From: CAZUVM01 sp964623885 | GTDB taxonomy: Bacteria; Verrucomicrobiota; Verrucomicrobiia; Limisphaerales; UBA8199 | Direction of reading: 5' to 3' | Length of the DNA: 32,815 bases | Assembly: GCA_964623885.1 (NCBI GenBank) | Contig: CAZUVM010000145.1 | Span: 1 to 32,815 of the forward strand | In this document: positions 7,600 to 16,118 of the stretch, piece by piece | Numbering within the stretch: position 1 is the first letter of the stretch | Layout: each line of letters begins with the position of its first letter | Notes under the pieces: generated by a model | The model's input: only the letters and a program-made list of their open reading frames with translations | Databases searched by the model: none | Told to the model about the DNA's origin: nothing | Made by a program: the position numbers and the translations under genes

Positions 7600-8748
7600 T
7601 TAAACCAGCTTGGCCAGCAGTTCTTCGTTGGTTTTGTGCTTCTTGAGGGCGGCGATGAGCGTTTCCATGGCTTCAACGGGATTGAGATCAACCATGGTGC
7701 GGCGGAGCTTGCGGACGGCTTCGATTTGATTTTTCGGGAAGAGCTTTTCTTCTTTGCGAGTGCCGCTCTTGGGAATGTCGATAGCCGGGAACAAGCGGCG
7801 ATCGGAGAGCTTCCGGTCGAGGATGAGCTCCATATTGCCGGTGCCCTTGAACTCCTGGAAAATCAATTCATCCATCCGTGAACCAGTGTCGACCAGCGCG
7901 GTGGCAAGAATGGTTAGCGAACCGCCCTCTTCGATCTTGCGGGCGGAGGCGAACATTTTGCGCGGGATTTCCAAAGCACGGGCGTCGACGCCGCCGGTCA
8001 TGGTGCGGCCGCTGCCGCCGTGCACACTGTTGTAGGCACGAGCAACGCGGGTGATGGAGTCGAGCAGCACGAAAACGTCTTTGCCGGCCTCGACCATACG
8101 GCGGCAACGTTCGATCATGAACCGGGACAGCCGAACATGCGTCTCAAGATCCTGGTCGTTAGAAGAGGCAACAACTTCGGCTTTCACCGAGCGCTGGAAG
8201 TCAGTGACTTCCTCCGGCCGCTCGTCAATGAGCAGGACCATTACATGCACTTCCGGGTGATTGGCAGTGATGGCGTTGGCGATTTGTTTCAACACCGTCG
8301 TTTTGCCCGTGCGCGGTGGCGCGACGATTAGCCCGCGGGTGCCCTTGCCCAGCGGCGTGACCAGGTCGATTACGCGTGTCTCGACCAGGTCGGGATTGGT
8401 TTCGAGGCGGAACTTTTCGATGGGGTCGATGGTAGTCAGGTTTTCGAAGCGGCTGGCTTTGGTGTAGTCCTCGAAACTCATTCCGTTGACCCGCTCGACG
8501 GCGCGCAGTTGCGGGCTGTTGCCGCGGTGCGGCGGCTGGGTGGGGCCTTCCACCAGGCTGCCTTCGCGAAGGAAATTCCGCTTGATGGTATCGGGCGTAA
8601 CGAAAATGTCGCTGGGCTTGGGGTGGAAGTGGTTCTCTGCGGTGCGGAGGAATCCAAAGCCCTTTTCAGAGATCTCGAGGTATCCCGAACCAAAATCGTT
8701 GGTTCCGGAATGGCTGTGGCTGCTATCGTGTTTGGTCGCTGTGCTCAT
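7600..8748 (-). CDS. rho: Transcription termination factor Rho
   Basis: Rho is the hexameric RNA helicase/translocase that ends transcription of untranslated RNA. At 382 residues it is shorter than E. coli Rho (419). The usual N-terminal helical bundle is absent: after about 20 polar, Ser/His-rich residues it goes straight into the RNA-binding cold-shock-like fold (GYLEISEKGFGFLR, 22-35). The ATPase core has Walker A APPRTGKTT (143-151) and Walker B VFVLLDSITR (225-234). The Q-loop/R-loop regions follow, including GGSGRTMTGGVD (244-255), and a sensor-like segment with DRKLSDRRLFPA. ATG at 8748 has no clear Shine-Dalgarno. It lies downstream of accD on the same strand, separated by 174 bases. 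Confidence 0.97.
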   Translation of the reverse strand: MSTATKHDSSHSHSGTNDFGSGYLEISEKGFGFLRTAENHFHPKPSDIFVTPDTIKRNFLREGSLVEGPTQPPHRGNSPQLRAVERVNGMSFEDYTKASRFENLTTIDPIEKFRLETNPDLVETRVIDLVTPLGKGTRGLIVAPPRTGKTTVLKQIANAITANHPEVHVMVLLIDERPEEVTDFQRSVKAEVVASSNDQDLETHVRLSRFMIERCRRMVEAGKDVFVLLDSITRVARAYNSVHGGSGRTMTGGVDARALEIPRKMFASARKIEEGGSLTILATALVDTGSRMDELIFQEFKGTGNMELILDRKLSDRRLFPAIDIPKSGTRKEEKLFPKNQIEAVRKLRRTMVDLNPVEAMETLIAALKKHKTNEELLAKLV

Positions 8749-8922
8749 ACTGTATGTGTTGCTCGAAGGCTTTCCAGAACTAATCCCCGAAAACCATTTA
8801 GAACTTTGAATTTTGGGAAGCGGCTGCTCCGGCCGACTAGAAACATGCCAAGGCAGCTGACAGACCTTCGATACGCCTAATAGATAAAGGTAAACCCCAG
8901 ACAGCGCAACTACTTTTTTTGC

Positions 8923-9870
8923 TTAGGCGGCAACCGGGGTTTTCTGGCCGCCGTTAAGGAAATTCAGGTACTCCGTTAGCCGGGTTTTCAGCTCTTTTCG
9001 GGGCACAATGGCGTCAATCAACCCATGTTCCAGCAGGAACTCAGCGGTTTGGAATCCCGGCGGTAATTCGGCCTGTGTGGTGTCTTTGATCACTCGTGGA
9101 CCGGCAAAGCCAATCATGGCGCCGGGCTCGGCGATGATCAGGTCGCCGACGCTGGCGTAGCTGGCCATCACACCGGCCGTAGTGGGATCGGTCAGCACGC
9201 TGATATACGGCAGCCGCGCCTGAGAGTGATAGGCGAGGGCACCGCAAGTCTTGGCCATTTGCATCAGGCTGAACATGCCCTCGTACATGCGCGCCCCACC
9301 GCTGGTGGAAACAATAACAAGCGGCAACGCCTTCTCCGTCGAGCGCTCGATTAGTCGGGTCAGTTTTTCTCCCACTACTGAACCCATCGAACCGCCCAGG
9401 AATTTAAAATCCATGACGCCCAGGCCGACCCGATGCGCTCCGAGCTTGGCGAACCCGGTAATCACGGCATCTTTCAAGCCGGTCGAAGCGCGGTTTTTCT
9501 CGAGCTTCGATTTGTAGGAGGCGGCGCCGGTGAAATTGAGTACATCGACACTGGTCATGTCCGGGTCCATTTCCTCGAACGTGCAGGTCTCGACCAGCGA
9601 ATGGATACGCTCGCGGGAGCTGATGGGGAAATGATGCTGGCAATGTGTGCAGACCTTTAGATTCTCATCGAGCTCCTTATCGAACACCATTGTGCTGCAC
9701 TTGGGACATTTGGTCCAGAGACCTTCAGGAATCTCGCGCTTTTTGGATTTGGCGCCGGTGAGCTTCGGCTTTTTCGCGAAGGTTGTGTTATTGTTCACCG
9801 GCGGCGGGGTCACGGCCGGTTCGGCCGTTTCCAGTCCCAATGTCTTTTTCACGAACGTGGTAGTGGCCAT
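8923..9870 (-). CDS. accD: Acetyl-CoA carboxylase carboxyltransferase subunit beta
   Basis: AccD, with AccA, moves the carboxyl group from biotin on AccB to acetyl-CoA, making malonyl-CoA for fatty-acid synthesis. ATG at 9870 gives 315 residues. A GTG at 9903 would add 11 residues and cannot be excluded. After a Pro/Asn/Lys-rich linker, the zinc ribbon has Cys55, Cys58, Cys74 and Cys77 (CPKC, CTHC). The crotonase-like carboxyltransferase fold follows, with LGGSMGSVVGEK, STSGGARMYEG and a C-terminal LIDAIVPRKELK. accB and accC lie about 13 kb away on the other strand; accA is not in the window. Confidence 0.96.
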   Translation of the reverse strand: MATTTFVKKTLGLETAEPAVTPPPVNNNTTFAKKPKLTGAKSKKREIPEGLWTKCPKCSTMVFDKELDENLKVCTHCQHHFPISSRERIHSLVETCTFEEMDPDMTSVDVLNFTGAASYKSKLEKNRASTGLKDAVITGFAKLGAHRVGLGVMDFKFLGGSMGSVVGEKLTRLIERSTEKALPLVIVSTSGGARMYEGMFSLMQMAKTCGALAYHSQARLPYISVLTDPTTAGVMASYASVGDLIIAEPGAMIGFAGPRVIKDTTQAELPPGFQTAEFLLEHGLIDAIVPRKELKTRLTEYLNFLNGGQKTPVAA

Positions 9871-9970
9871 GATCAGAGGGGTAAAACGACGGATTCCGAG
9901 CACCGATACCCGAAGCTCGGCGCTGCATGATTCGCATTCGCGCTCATTCTAATCCGGTCGACCATAATAT

Positions 9971-10714
9971 TCAGATTCCGCGGGCAACTGTCCAGACACA
10001 AACTTCACCGGCGCCGGCAGCCCGGAGCACGGCGGCACAGGCGCCGGTGGTTGCGCCGGTGGTGAGGACATCATCCACCACCACGATACGCTCGCCCGCA
10101 AGCGGCTCGGCGCCGCTGAAGGCGAAGGCGCGACGGACATTGGCCAGGCGTTCTTCGCGCGATAACAAGGTCTGCGTGCGCGTGGACTGTATCCGCCGAA
10201 GAAAGTCGGTACGGAGCGGAATACCGGTGGCCTTGCTCAAACGACAGGCAAGGCGCTCGGCCTGGTTAAACTCGCGCTCGCGTTGCTTGAGAGGGTGCAG
10301 CGGGACCGGAACGATCCACTGCCAATCGTTGGCGGCGAGAGCGGATGCTGCGCGAGAGATCAACAGGCCGGCGAGGAAAGGTTCAAACCAAAGCGCGCGC
10401 TGATACTTGTAGCGATGAATGACCTCGAGCATCACACCTTTAGCTGACACCGCTGCGCGGGCGGAAGCAAACGCCCAATCCATTTCACGGCAAGTGGCGC
10501 ATTCGAATTCCTGCTCAATCGCGCCTTGAAACGGCAGGCCACAGTGGCTGCAAAAGGGCGGCTCGATAAACTTCACTTCGGCGCGGCATTGAGAGCACAG
10601 GTAGCCCTCAGAAGGCGTGGCGCGGTGCCCGTGGCAATACTGACAGATTTCCGGATAAACCAATGCCAACCCTGCATTCAACCAGCCTTTCCCCGCTTCA
10701 AAGTAGGTGTTCAT
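9971..10714 (-). CDS. comF: ComF family protein (phosphoribosyltransferase-like)
   Basis: ComF proteins are cytoplasmic and associated with DNA uptake and handling of incoming single strands. ATG at 10714 gives 247 residues; a TTG at 10756 is the upstream alternative and would add one more CxxC. The N-terminus carries two four-Cys knuckles: C24, C27, C40, C43 and C55, C58, C72, C75. The C-terminus is a type I phosphoribosyltransferase fold with the PRPP loop VVVDDVLTTGATTGA at about 211-225. It sits 100 bases upstream of accD on the same strand and is divergent from the kinase gene. No other competence gene is present, so its role in uptake here is inferred from family only. Confidence 0.9.
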   Translation of the reverse strand: MNTYFEAGKGWLNAGLALVYPEICQYCHGHRATPSEGYLCSQCRAEVKFIEPPFCSHCGLPFQGAIEQEFECATCREMDWAFASARAAVSAKGVMLEVIHRYKYQRALWFEPFLAGLLISRAASALAANDWQWIVPVPLHPLKQREREFNQAERLACRLSKATGIPLRTDFLRRIQSTRTQTLLSREERLANVRRAFAFSGAEPLAGERIVVVDDVLTTGATTGACAAVLRAAGAGEVCVWTVARGI

Positions 10715-10911
10715 CTGCCGGCAAACCGAGCATATCGGCCGGACCGATTTGCGCAAGACTGCGATCGTGGGTTAAACTGGATCGTGCTTTGAGAAGGAGC
10801 CGAAAGGAAGTGCGCAGCGGGAGGAGAATGGTTGCGGCGCTGGAATAAAGTCAAAAAGCTGAGTTTCGAATTTGGGTGGCAGGCGCAAGTGCGTCATGCT
10901 AAATACTCTCG

Positions 10912-11775
10912 GTGCTAAGCATTCTGAAAAAAGGTCGAGACAATGAGGCGCCGGTGCCCGGCCCCTTCGGCCATTTTTATTTACAGGAATTGCTCAATAG
11001 CGGCGGCATGGCCGATATTTGGCTGGCCACCGACACGGGGAATAACAATAAAGCTTGCGCGCTTCGACTCATGCATCAGCGGCTGCGTTTTGACCTCGTC
11101 GCCCGCAGGCGGTTTGTTAAAGGCTGCGAGCTTCTTGCCAAAATCGGCGACCACGAAAGCATCATCGGTTATGTGGAGCATGGGAAGATCAAGGGGCAGC
11201 TCTATTTGGCAATGGAGTATGTGGAGGCGGATAATCTGAAGAACCTTTATGCGGTGCACGATCCGGTTTTGCTCGAGAACGTGGCGCAGATCCTGATCGA
11301 CATGGCCCTGGCGCTCGAGTACATGCACGAGGCTGGCTACATGCACCTGGACTTCAAGCCGGAAAACGTGCTCATTACGCGCAATGGGAAGGTGCGCCTG
11401 ATTGATTTCGACCTGGCGCAGCCCATCCCGGAGAAGCCGAAGAAATTATCGGGCAAGAATCCGGGAACGCCCGCCTACATGGCGCCCGAGCAGTTGCTGG
11501 GACAACCGATTTCGCACCGCGTTGACATCTTCTCGTACGGCGCTGCCGCATACGAATTGCTGACGAACCAAAAACCGTTTCCCGGCGAAACACCAACCGA
11601 GATTCTGAAACGACAGCTCGATCGCTCGGAATTCTTTACTCCCCGAGAGTTGAATCCCGATATGCCGGTCGCTCTGGAACGTGTGATTCTGCGGTGCCTC
11701 GAATTGGAGCCGGACCGGCGCTACCCATTCGTGGGAACCATGGCGCGCGAAGTTCAGTCGGCCTTGTACGTGTGA
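10912..11775 (+). CDS. Atypical serine/threonine protein kinase, possibly a pseudokinase
   Basis: This is a Hanks-type kinase domain of 287 residues with no transmembrane or sensor domain. It starts at GTG 10912, because the nearby ATG at 10896 is out of frame. Several ATP-site landmarks are altered. The glycine loop reads LNSGGMADIW (28-37), with the first and third glycines replaced. The VAIK lysine position is Arg52 (ALR), and DFG is DFD (165-167). The catalytic loop HLDFKPEN (145-152) and APE (191-193) are intact. It may be a weak kinase, one with a shifted ATP mode, or a scaffold. It is convergent with the class-III aminotransferase, only 10 bases between stops. No phosphatase or FHA partner is nearby. 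Confidence 0.9.
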   Translation: MLSILKKGRDNEAPVPGPFGHFYLQELLNSGGMADIWLATDTGNNNKACALRLMHQRLRFDLVARRRFVKGCELLAKIGDHESIIGYVEHGKIKGQLYLAMEYVEADNLKNLYAVHDPVLLENVAQILIDMALALEYMHEAGYMHLDFKPENVLITRNGKVRLIDFDLAQPIPEKPKKLSGKNPGTPAYMAPEQLLGQPISHRVDIFSYGAAAYELLTNQKPFPGETPTEILKRQLDRSEFFTPRELNPDMPVALERVILRCLELEPDRRYPFVGTMAREVQSALYV

Positions 11776-11785
11776 ACCCGGAGGT

Positions 11786-13156
11786 TTAGGTTTTCGCCAC
11801 TTCGTCCAGAGCTTCGCCCAGAACAGCGATGCCTTCCCTGAGTGGTTCTTCGTGGATAGTAAGGGGTGGAGCGATCTTTACAGTCTGGCCCCAAGCGCCG
11901 ACGGGCGCAAAGAAGAGCAGTCCTTTTTGGAAGCACCTTTCGATGACCGCATGGGCTAGTTCATGGTTCGGTTCTTTGCGGCCTGGCTTAACCATTTGCA
12001 GCCCACCGACCAGGCCGCGGCAACTATAATGACCGATGACGGCCGCGTGCCGCGCTTGAAGATCACGCAAGCCGCTTTCCAGAATGTTCCCCATTCGCGC
12101 GGCGTTGCCGGCAAGGTCTTCCTGGACGATTCTTTTTAGGTTCGCCAACGCAGCGGCGCAACAGACCGGGTTGCCCGTATGTGTGCTGGTCATCGATCCC
12201 GGCGGGAACTGGTCCATAATCTCAGCGCGGCCGATCACCGCTGAGAGCGGGAGCGAACTGGAGATACCCTTACCGCAACAAATCAAATCAGGGCCAATGC
12301 CGTAATGCTCGAACGCCCAAAATCTGCCGGTCCGACCGAAGCCTGCCTGAACCTCGTCGAAGATCAGGACCACGCCATTCTTCCTGCACCACTCATGCAA
12401 CCGGCGAATGTATTCAACCGGCGCGAAGTCCGGACCCACGCCCTGGTACGTTTCAAATAAGACACCGGCAACGTTCTCCGGGCGCATGCCTTTCCTGGCC
12501 AGAGTTGCGAGGAACAAATCAAAGCTCGTGTCGGTGGTCCAATAGCCATCCGGAAACGGAACCTGCATGATCGCGGTGTCTTCATTGACAATCCAATTCT
12601 TCTGCCCGGGAATGCCACCGGCCTGTTGCGCCCCAAGCGTCCGGCCGTGAAAGCCGCGTTCGGCGCCCAGAATACCAATTTTGCTTTTGCCACCCCGGCG
12701 AATGCCTTCCGCGCGCGCCAATTTGATCGCGCATTCCGTCGCCTCCGAACCGGTAGTCAGCAGGAACACTTTATCCAATCCAGCCGGAGCCAAGCGCGCA
12801 AGCTCCTCAACCAGCGCGGCGCGTTGGGCGCTCGGGAACACGTAATTGTGAAGCAAGCCGCTGTTGACCTGGTCGATAATAGCGCGGCGGATCTCGGGAG
12901 CACCGTGCCCGGCATTGGTCACCAGCACACCGCTGCTCCAATCCAGCCACCGATTACCAAAGCGATCATATACCGAAATGTCCTCGGCACGGTCCCAAAC
13001 CAATGGCGGTTGACCGCGCATCGATTGCGGCTCAAACCGACGCAATTTTTCGAGCGTCGTGACTGAGTCGGGGTGCGGCAAAGCGGTGACGATGCGGCGG
13101 TATTTGGTTTCAACCCGCGGCACCGCTTGCGGAATGAGACTGAATTCTTTGCCCAT
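11786..13156 (-). CDS. Class-III (acetylornithine/GABA-type) aminotransferase
   Basis: This is a fold-type I PLP enzyme of 456 residues that transfers an amino group, typically from an omega-amine or amino acid to a 2-oxo acid. ATG at 13156 is preferred: the open frame runs to 13363 but would overlap the divergent DUF554 gene starting at 13251. Landmarks are GSEATE near 136-141 (phosphate cup), the cofactor-binding Asp267 in IFDEVQAGFGRTGRFW, and the Schiff-base Lys296 in CCGKGISSSLPLSAV. A THTGNPVCCAAALA motif follows. Residues 1-50 form an N-terminal lead. Substrate cannot be read from sequence; no arginine-biosynthesis or GABA genes are adjacent. Confidence 0.9.
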   Translation of the reverse strand: MGKEFSLIPQAVPRVETKYRRIVTALPHPDSVTTLEKLRRFEPQSMRGQPPLVWDRAEDISVYDRFGNRWLDWSSGVLVTNAGHGAPEIRRAIIDQVNSGLLHNYVFPSAQRAALVEELARLAPAGLDKVFLLTTGSEATECAIKLARAEGIRRGGKSKIGILGAERGFHGRTLGAQQAGGIPGQKNWIVNEDTAIMQVPFPDGYWTTDTSFDLFLATLARKGMRPENVAGVLFETYQGVGPDFAPVEYIRRLHEWCRKNGVVLIFDEVQAGFGRTGRFWAFEHYGIGPDLICCGKGISSSLPLSAVIGRAEIMDQFPPGSMTSTHTGNPVCCAAALANLKRIVQEDLAGNAARMGNILESGLRDLQARHAAVIGHYSCRGLVGGLQMVKPGRKEPNHELAHAVIERCFQKGLLFFAPVGAWGQTVKIAPPLTIHEEPLREGIAVLGEALDEVAKT

Positions 13157-13250
13157 AGCTGATATTCCGGCAACCGACGCGACAGCATTGTAGAAAGGGA
13201 CAACCGGAATCAACGCGTATTTTGCGCTTTGAACGCGACGGCTTGTTTCT

Positions 13251-14015
13251 ATGCTGGCGCGGATGCTTGGAACGCTTTTCAATGTTGGCGGCATTTTACT
13301 CGGGAGCGCCATTGGCCTAAGCGGCCGACACGGGCTATCGGCGCAAAGGGAATCTTTCTTCAAGATTACGTTGGCAGTGTTCGCGGCCTACTGCGGGATG
13401 CGATTAGTATGGCAGGGTCTGGGCGGTTCACCGGGAAACGTGTTCAAACAAATGCTCCTGGTGATGTTCGCTCTCCTAATCGGCAACCTCGCGGGACGTC
13501 TGTTGCATTTACAATCATTTTCCAATCGCATCGGCCAGCATGCGCGAGAACGGATGGGCTCCGCTTCGTCCGGCTCGACAAAACGCATCGACGACGGTTT
13601 CAAGATAGGCGCGGCACTATTCTGTGCTTCGCCTCTTGGAATTGTTGGGGCGATCGTAGAAGGGTTGTCAGCGAACTCTACAAGTGTGGTTGGATCCGAG
13701 AGCGTGGGCCCCCTCGCAATCAAAGCTGCCATGGACGGTTTAGCGGCGATGGGATTTGCCGGTTTGTTCGGATGGAGCGTCATGTTGTCCGTGATTCCGG
13801 TAATGACGTTGCAGGGATCGATCTCATTGCTGTGTCAGCGCGTGCTTGGCCCTTTATTAACTGCGCACGGGTTGACCGGATCAGTACAAGCGGGCGCCGG
13901 CCTGCTGGTGTTGTTTGTAGCGCTGGTGATGCTGGGTTTGAAGCGGGTTCCCCTCGCGGATTACCTCCCGGTGCTGGTCGCAGCGCCCCTGCTCGCCTGG
14001 TGGTGGCGATGGTGA
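13251..14015 (+). CDS. DUF554 family integral membrane protein
   Basis: The 254-residue protein belongs to the DUF554 (YdfK-like) family of inner-membrane proteins, of unsettled function and sometimes suggested to be transport-related. The N-terminal signature is GTLFNVGGILLGSAIGL. About seven hydrophobic helices are visible, with the conserved central stretch FCASPLGIVGAIVEGLS and MDGLAAMGFAGLFG, and a C-terminal helix followed by WWWRW. ATG at 13251 begins 94 bases from the divergent aminotransferase start, so the two probably share a promoter region. Confidence 0.87.
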   Translation: MLARMLGTLFNVGGILLGSAIGLSGRHGLSAQRESFFKITLAVFAAYCGMRLVWQGLGGSPGNVFKQMLLVMFALLIGNLAGRLLHLQSFSNRIGQHARERMGSASSGSTKRIDDGFKIGAALFCASPLGIVGAIVEGLSANSTSVVGSESVGPLAIKAAMDGLAAMGFAGLFGWSVMLSVIPVMTLQGSISLLCQRVLGPLLTAHGLTGSVQAGAGLLVLFVALVMLGLKRVPLADYLPVLVAAPLLAWWWRW

Positions 14016-14118
14016 TGTAAAGGTGAAGCGACCTGCTGGAGTGACGCTATCCTCCAAATGCCAAGGGTGGGTTAGTACCCCATTGTTATCGACGACACAG
14101 AGTTTCATCTTCAGACCC

Positions 14119-14694
14119 ATGCAACACGCGCTCACTTCAACTCCTTCTGGTTCTCGCGGATTCGATCCCAACCCGGCGTTCAACATCGTCATCGCGTACG
14201 AAGATTTTAACGCGGGCAAAAACGCAAAGCGCACTTACGATTTCCTGGTGTCCCAGCTTGGGACCGAGTGTTCTTGTGTGAATCAAATGTGGAAGTTCGG
14301 TGTGTTGAACATCCCGAAATTGCGCGAGATAGCGGCCAAGGATGCCAGCCTTGCCGACATTATTATGGTGTCGTGTTCGACTGAAGATGTGCCGAATTGC
14401 TTGAAGGACTGGATCGAAGATTGGCTGCCTGATGCGCATAACGCTCTGGCGATTGTCGGATTGTTCGATCCGGCGCAACCGGCCCAGAAGTTTTGGGCCA
14501 CGCGCACCTATCTTGCGGAGGCAGCACGTCGCGGTGGCCTGGAGTTCTTTGCTCAACCGGATGACTGGCCCGGCCACCATTTGCCTCACGGCTTCTTTCT
14601 CACGGGCACCGAACAGAGCGAACGTTCCTTAGCCAACCTGGTCAGCATCATTCAGCCGGATCGCGGATTTACCCGTTGGGGAATAAACGAATAA
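14119..14694 (+). CDS. Conserved hypothetical protein, alpha/beta receiver-like
   Basis: The product has 191 residues from ATG 14119. The frame is open to 14023, but the added residues look like spacer. Alternating strands and helices are visible: FNIVIAYEDF, ADIIMVSCST and ALAIVGLFD as beta strands, with helices between. This suggests a three-layer alpha/beta fold reminiscent of response-regulator receivers, although the phosphoacceptor triad cannot be assigned. I know of similar short receiver-like proteins in Verrucomicrobia but no assigned function. It is soluble, without a signal peptide, and rich in Trp, His and Asp near the C-terminus (QPDDWPGHHLPHG). It lies 103 bases after the DUF554 gene. 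Confidence 0.72.
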   Translation: MQHALTSTPSGSRGFDPNPAFNIVIAYEDFNAGKNAKRTYDFLVSQLGTECSCVNQMWKFGVLNIPKLREIAAKDASLADIIMVSCSTEDVPNCLKDWIEDWLPDAHNALAIVGLFDPAQPAQKFWATRTYLAEAARRGGLEFFAQPDDWPGHHLPHGFFLTGTEQSERSLANLVSIIQPDRGFTRWGINE

Positions 14695-14944
14695 CTCGCC
14701 GTCCGATATCAGGGGGCTGCAGTTCCTGGCTCCAGATCAGTTGCTTCCGGCATGCTCCGCTCCGGAATTCCTCGCCACTTGCGACAGCCTGCCTTTGTTG
14801 GCTTGCGGGAGGATAAAGAGCCAACGGAAGTCGTAAAAGAGGAAGCGCGATAAGCGCCTATAGAGTTGCCCTGAAAGCGCAACGTGACGCTACCGTGCAG
14901 TAATTTTCACTCGTCAGGGTTCGTCGGCGAATTAAACTCGCTTT

Positions 14945-16099
14945 ATGACCAAAGTTCGTTTGGGACTCATCGGGTTGGGCAACATCGGCCAGCACCACGC
15001 GGCCTATCTGACGGCTGGGAAAGTGAACCGGGCCGAGCTGGTCGCCGTATCGGATGCGTTTGCAAATAAACTCGAAAAGTATCAATCGCTGAGGACATTC
15101 CAGGATGGTGAGCAACTGATTCGCTCCGGTCTGGTGGATGCGGTGATTATCGCGACACCCCATTATCAGCATACGACTCTTGGAATTCTCGCGCTGCAAC
15201 AAGGGCTGCACGTCATGGTCGAAAAACCGATTTCGGCCCACAAAGCAGACGCCGAACGATTGATCGCTGCCCACAAGCAAGATCCCAAGCTGATATTCGC
15301 CGGGATGTTCCAACTCCGCGCTGAGCCGCGCTACGTAAAAATCCAAAAACTCATCCGGAGCGGTGAACTGGGTCAAATCGTGCGCATGAGCTGGATCATG
15401 ACGGATTGGTTCCGCACCGAAGCTTACTATGCAAGCGGCGGGTGGCGAGCAACCTGGAAAGGCGAAGGCGGCGGTGTTTTGCTGAATCAATGCCTGCATA
15501 ATCTCGACGTCCTGCAATGGCTGCTTGGAATGCCGGCCCGCATCCGTGGTTTTTGCCAGCTCGGACGGTTTCATGACATTGAGGTCGAGGACAACGTCAG
15601 CGCCTATTTTGAGTATGAGAGTGGAGCGACCGGCACTTTTGTGTCCTCGACGGGTGAGGCTCCCGGCACCAACCGGTTCGAGATCGCCGGCACTCGTGGC
15701 AAACTGGTCCTCGAAGCTGACCGGCTTCATTTCACCCGCAACGAAGCGGATATGCTGCAGTTCAGCAAAACCGCCAAATTGGGATTTGCCAAGCCTGATG
15801 TGTGGCACATTGAGATTCCTTTCGAAAACGCACCCACCGGCCATGCCACACTCACGCAGAATTTTGTGAATGCGATCCTCGACGGCGAACCGCTGATCGC
15901 TCCTGGCGCCGAAGGGATTCACTCGGTTGAGCTCGCCAATGCAATCCTGTACTCTTCGTTACGGGGCCAGACGTTAGAACTTCCAATGAATAGCGCGGAT
16001 TACGAGCACAAACTCAACGAGCTCATTGCCGGGTCTCGCGTCGAGAAGAAGGTGATTACCGTATCCGGCGAAGATTTTGCGAGCTCGTTCAGAAAATAG
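14945..16099 (+). CDS. Gfo/Idh/MocA family NAD(P)-dependent oxidoreductase
   Basis: The 384-residue protein is a sugar or polyol dehydrogenase-type oxidoreductase. It has an N-terminal Rossmann fold with GLIGLGNIGQHH (6-17), the EKP motif at 93-95 (MVEKPISAHKADAER), and a C-terminal substrate domain with GGGVLLNQCLHNLDVLQW containing the characteristic His. The start ATG at 14945 is the first Met before the nucleotide-binding strand. The next gene, a sugar isomerase/epimerase-like TIM barrel, begins 19 bases after its stop; this pairing is common in catabolism of uncommon sugars or inositols. No signal peptide is visible, so the product is predicted cytoplasmic. Confidence 0.93.
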   Translation: MTKVRLGLIGLGNIGQHHAAYLTAGKVNRAELVAVSDAFANKLEKYQSLRTFQDGEQLIRSGLVDAVIIATPHYQHTTLGILALQQGLHVMVEKPISAHKADAERLIAAHKQDPKLIFAGMFQLRAEPRYVKIQKLIRSGELGQIVRMSWIMTDWFRTEAYYASGGWRATWKGEGGGVLLNQCLHNLDVLQWLLGMPARIRGFCQLGRFHDIEVEDNVSAYFEYESGATGTFVSSTGEAPGTNRFEIAGTRGKLVLEADRLHFTRNEADMLQFSKTAKLGFAKPDVWHIEIPFENAPTGHATLTQNFVNAILDGEPLIAPGAEGIHSVELANAILYSSLRGQTLELPMNSADYEHKLNELIAGSRVEKKVITVSGEDFASSFRK

Positions 16100-16118
16100 G
16101 TCGACACTTTCAAAAATT

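Noticed and set aside
13157..13363. 69-residue N-terminal extension of the class-III aminotransferase
   Set aside because: It would overlap the divergent DUF554 gene and does not look like family sequence.
14695..14944. Possible tRNA or small RNA in the gap before the Gfo/Idh/MocA gene
   Set aside because: No cloverleaf, T-loop consensus or convincing stem could be found.
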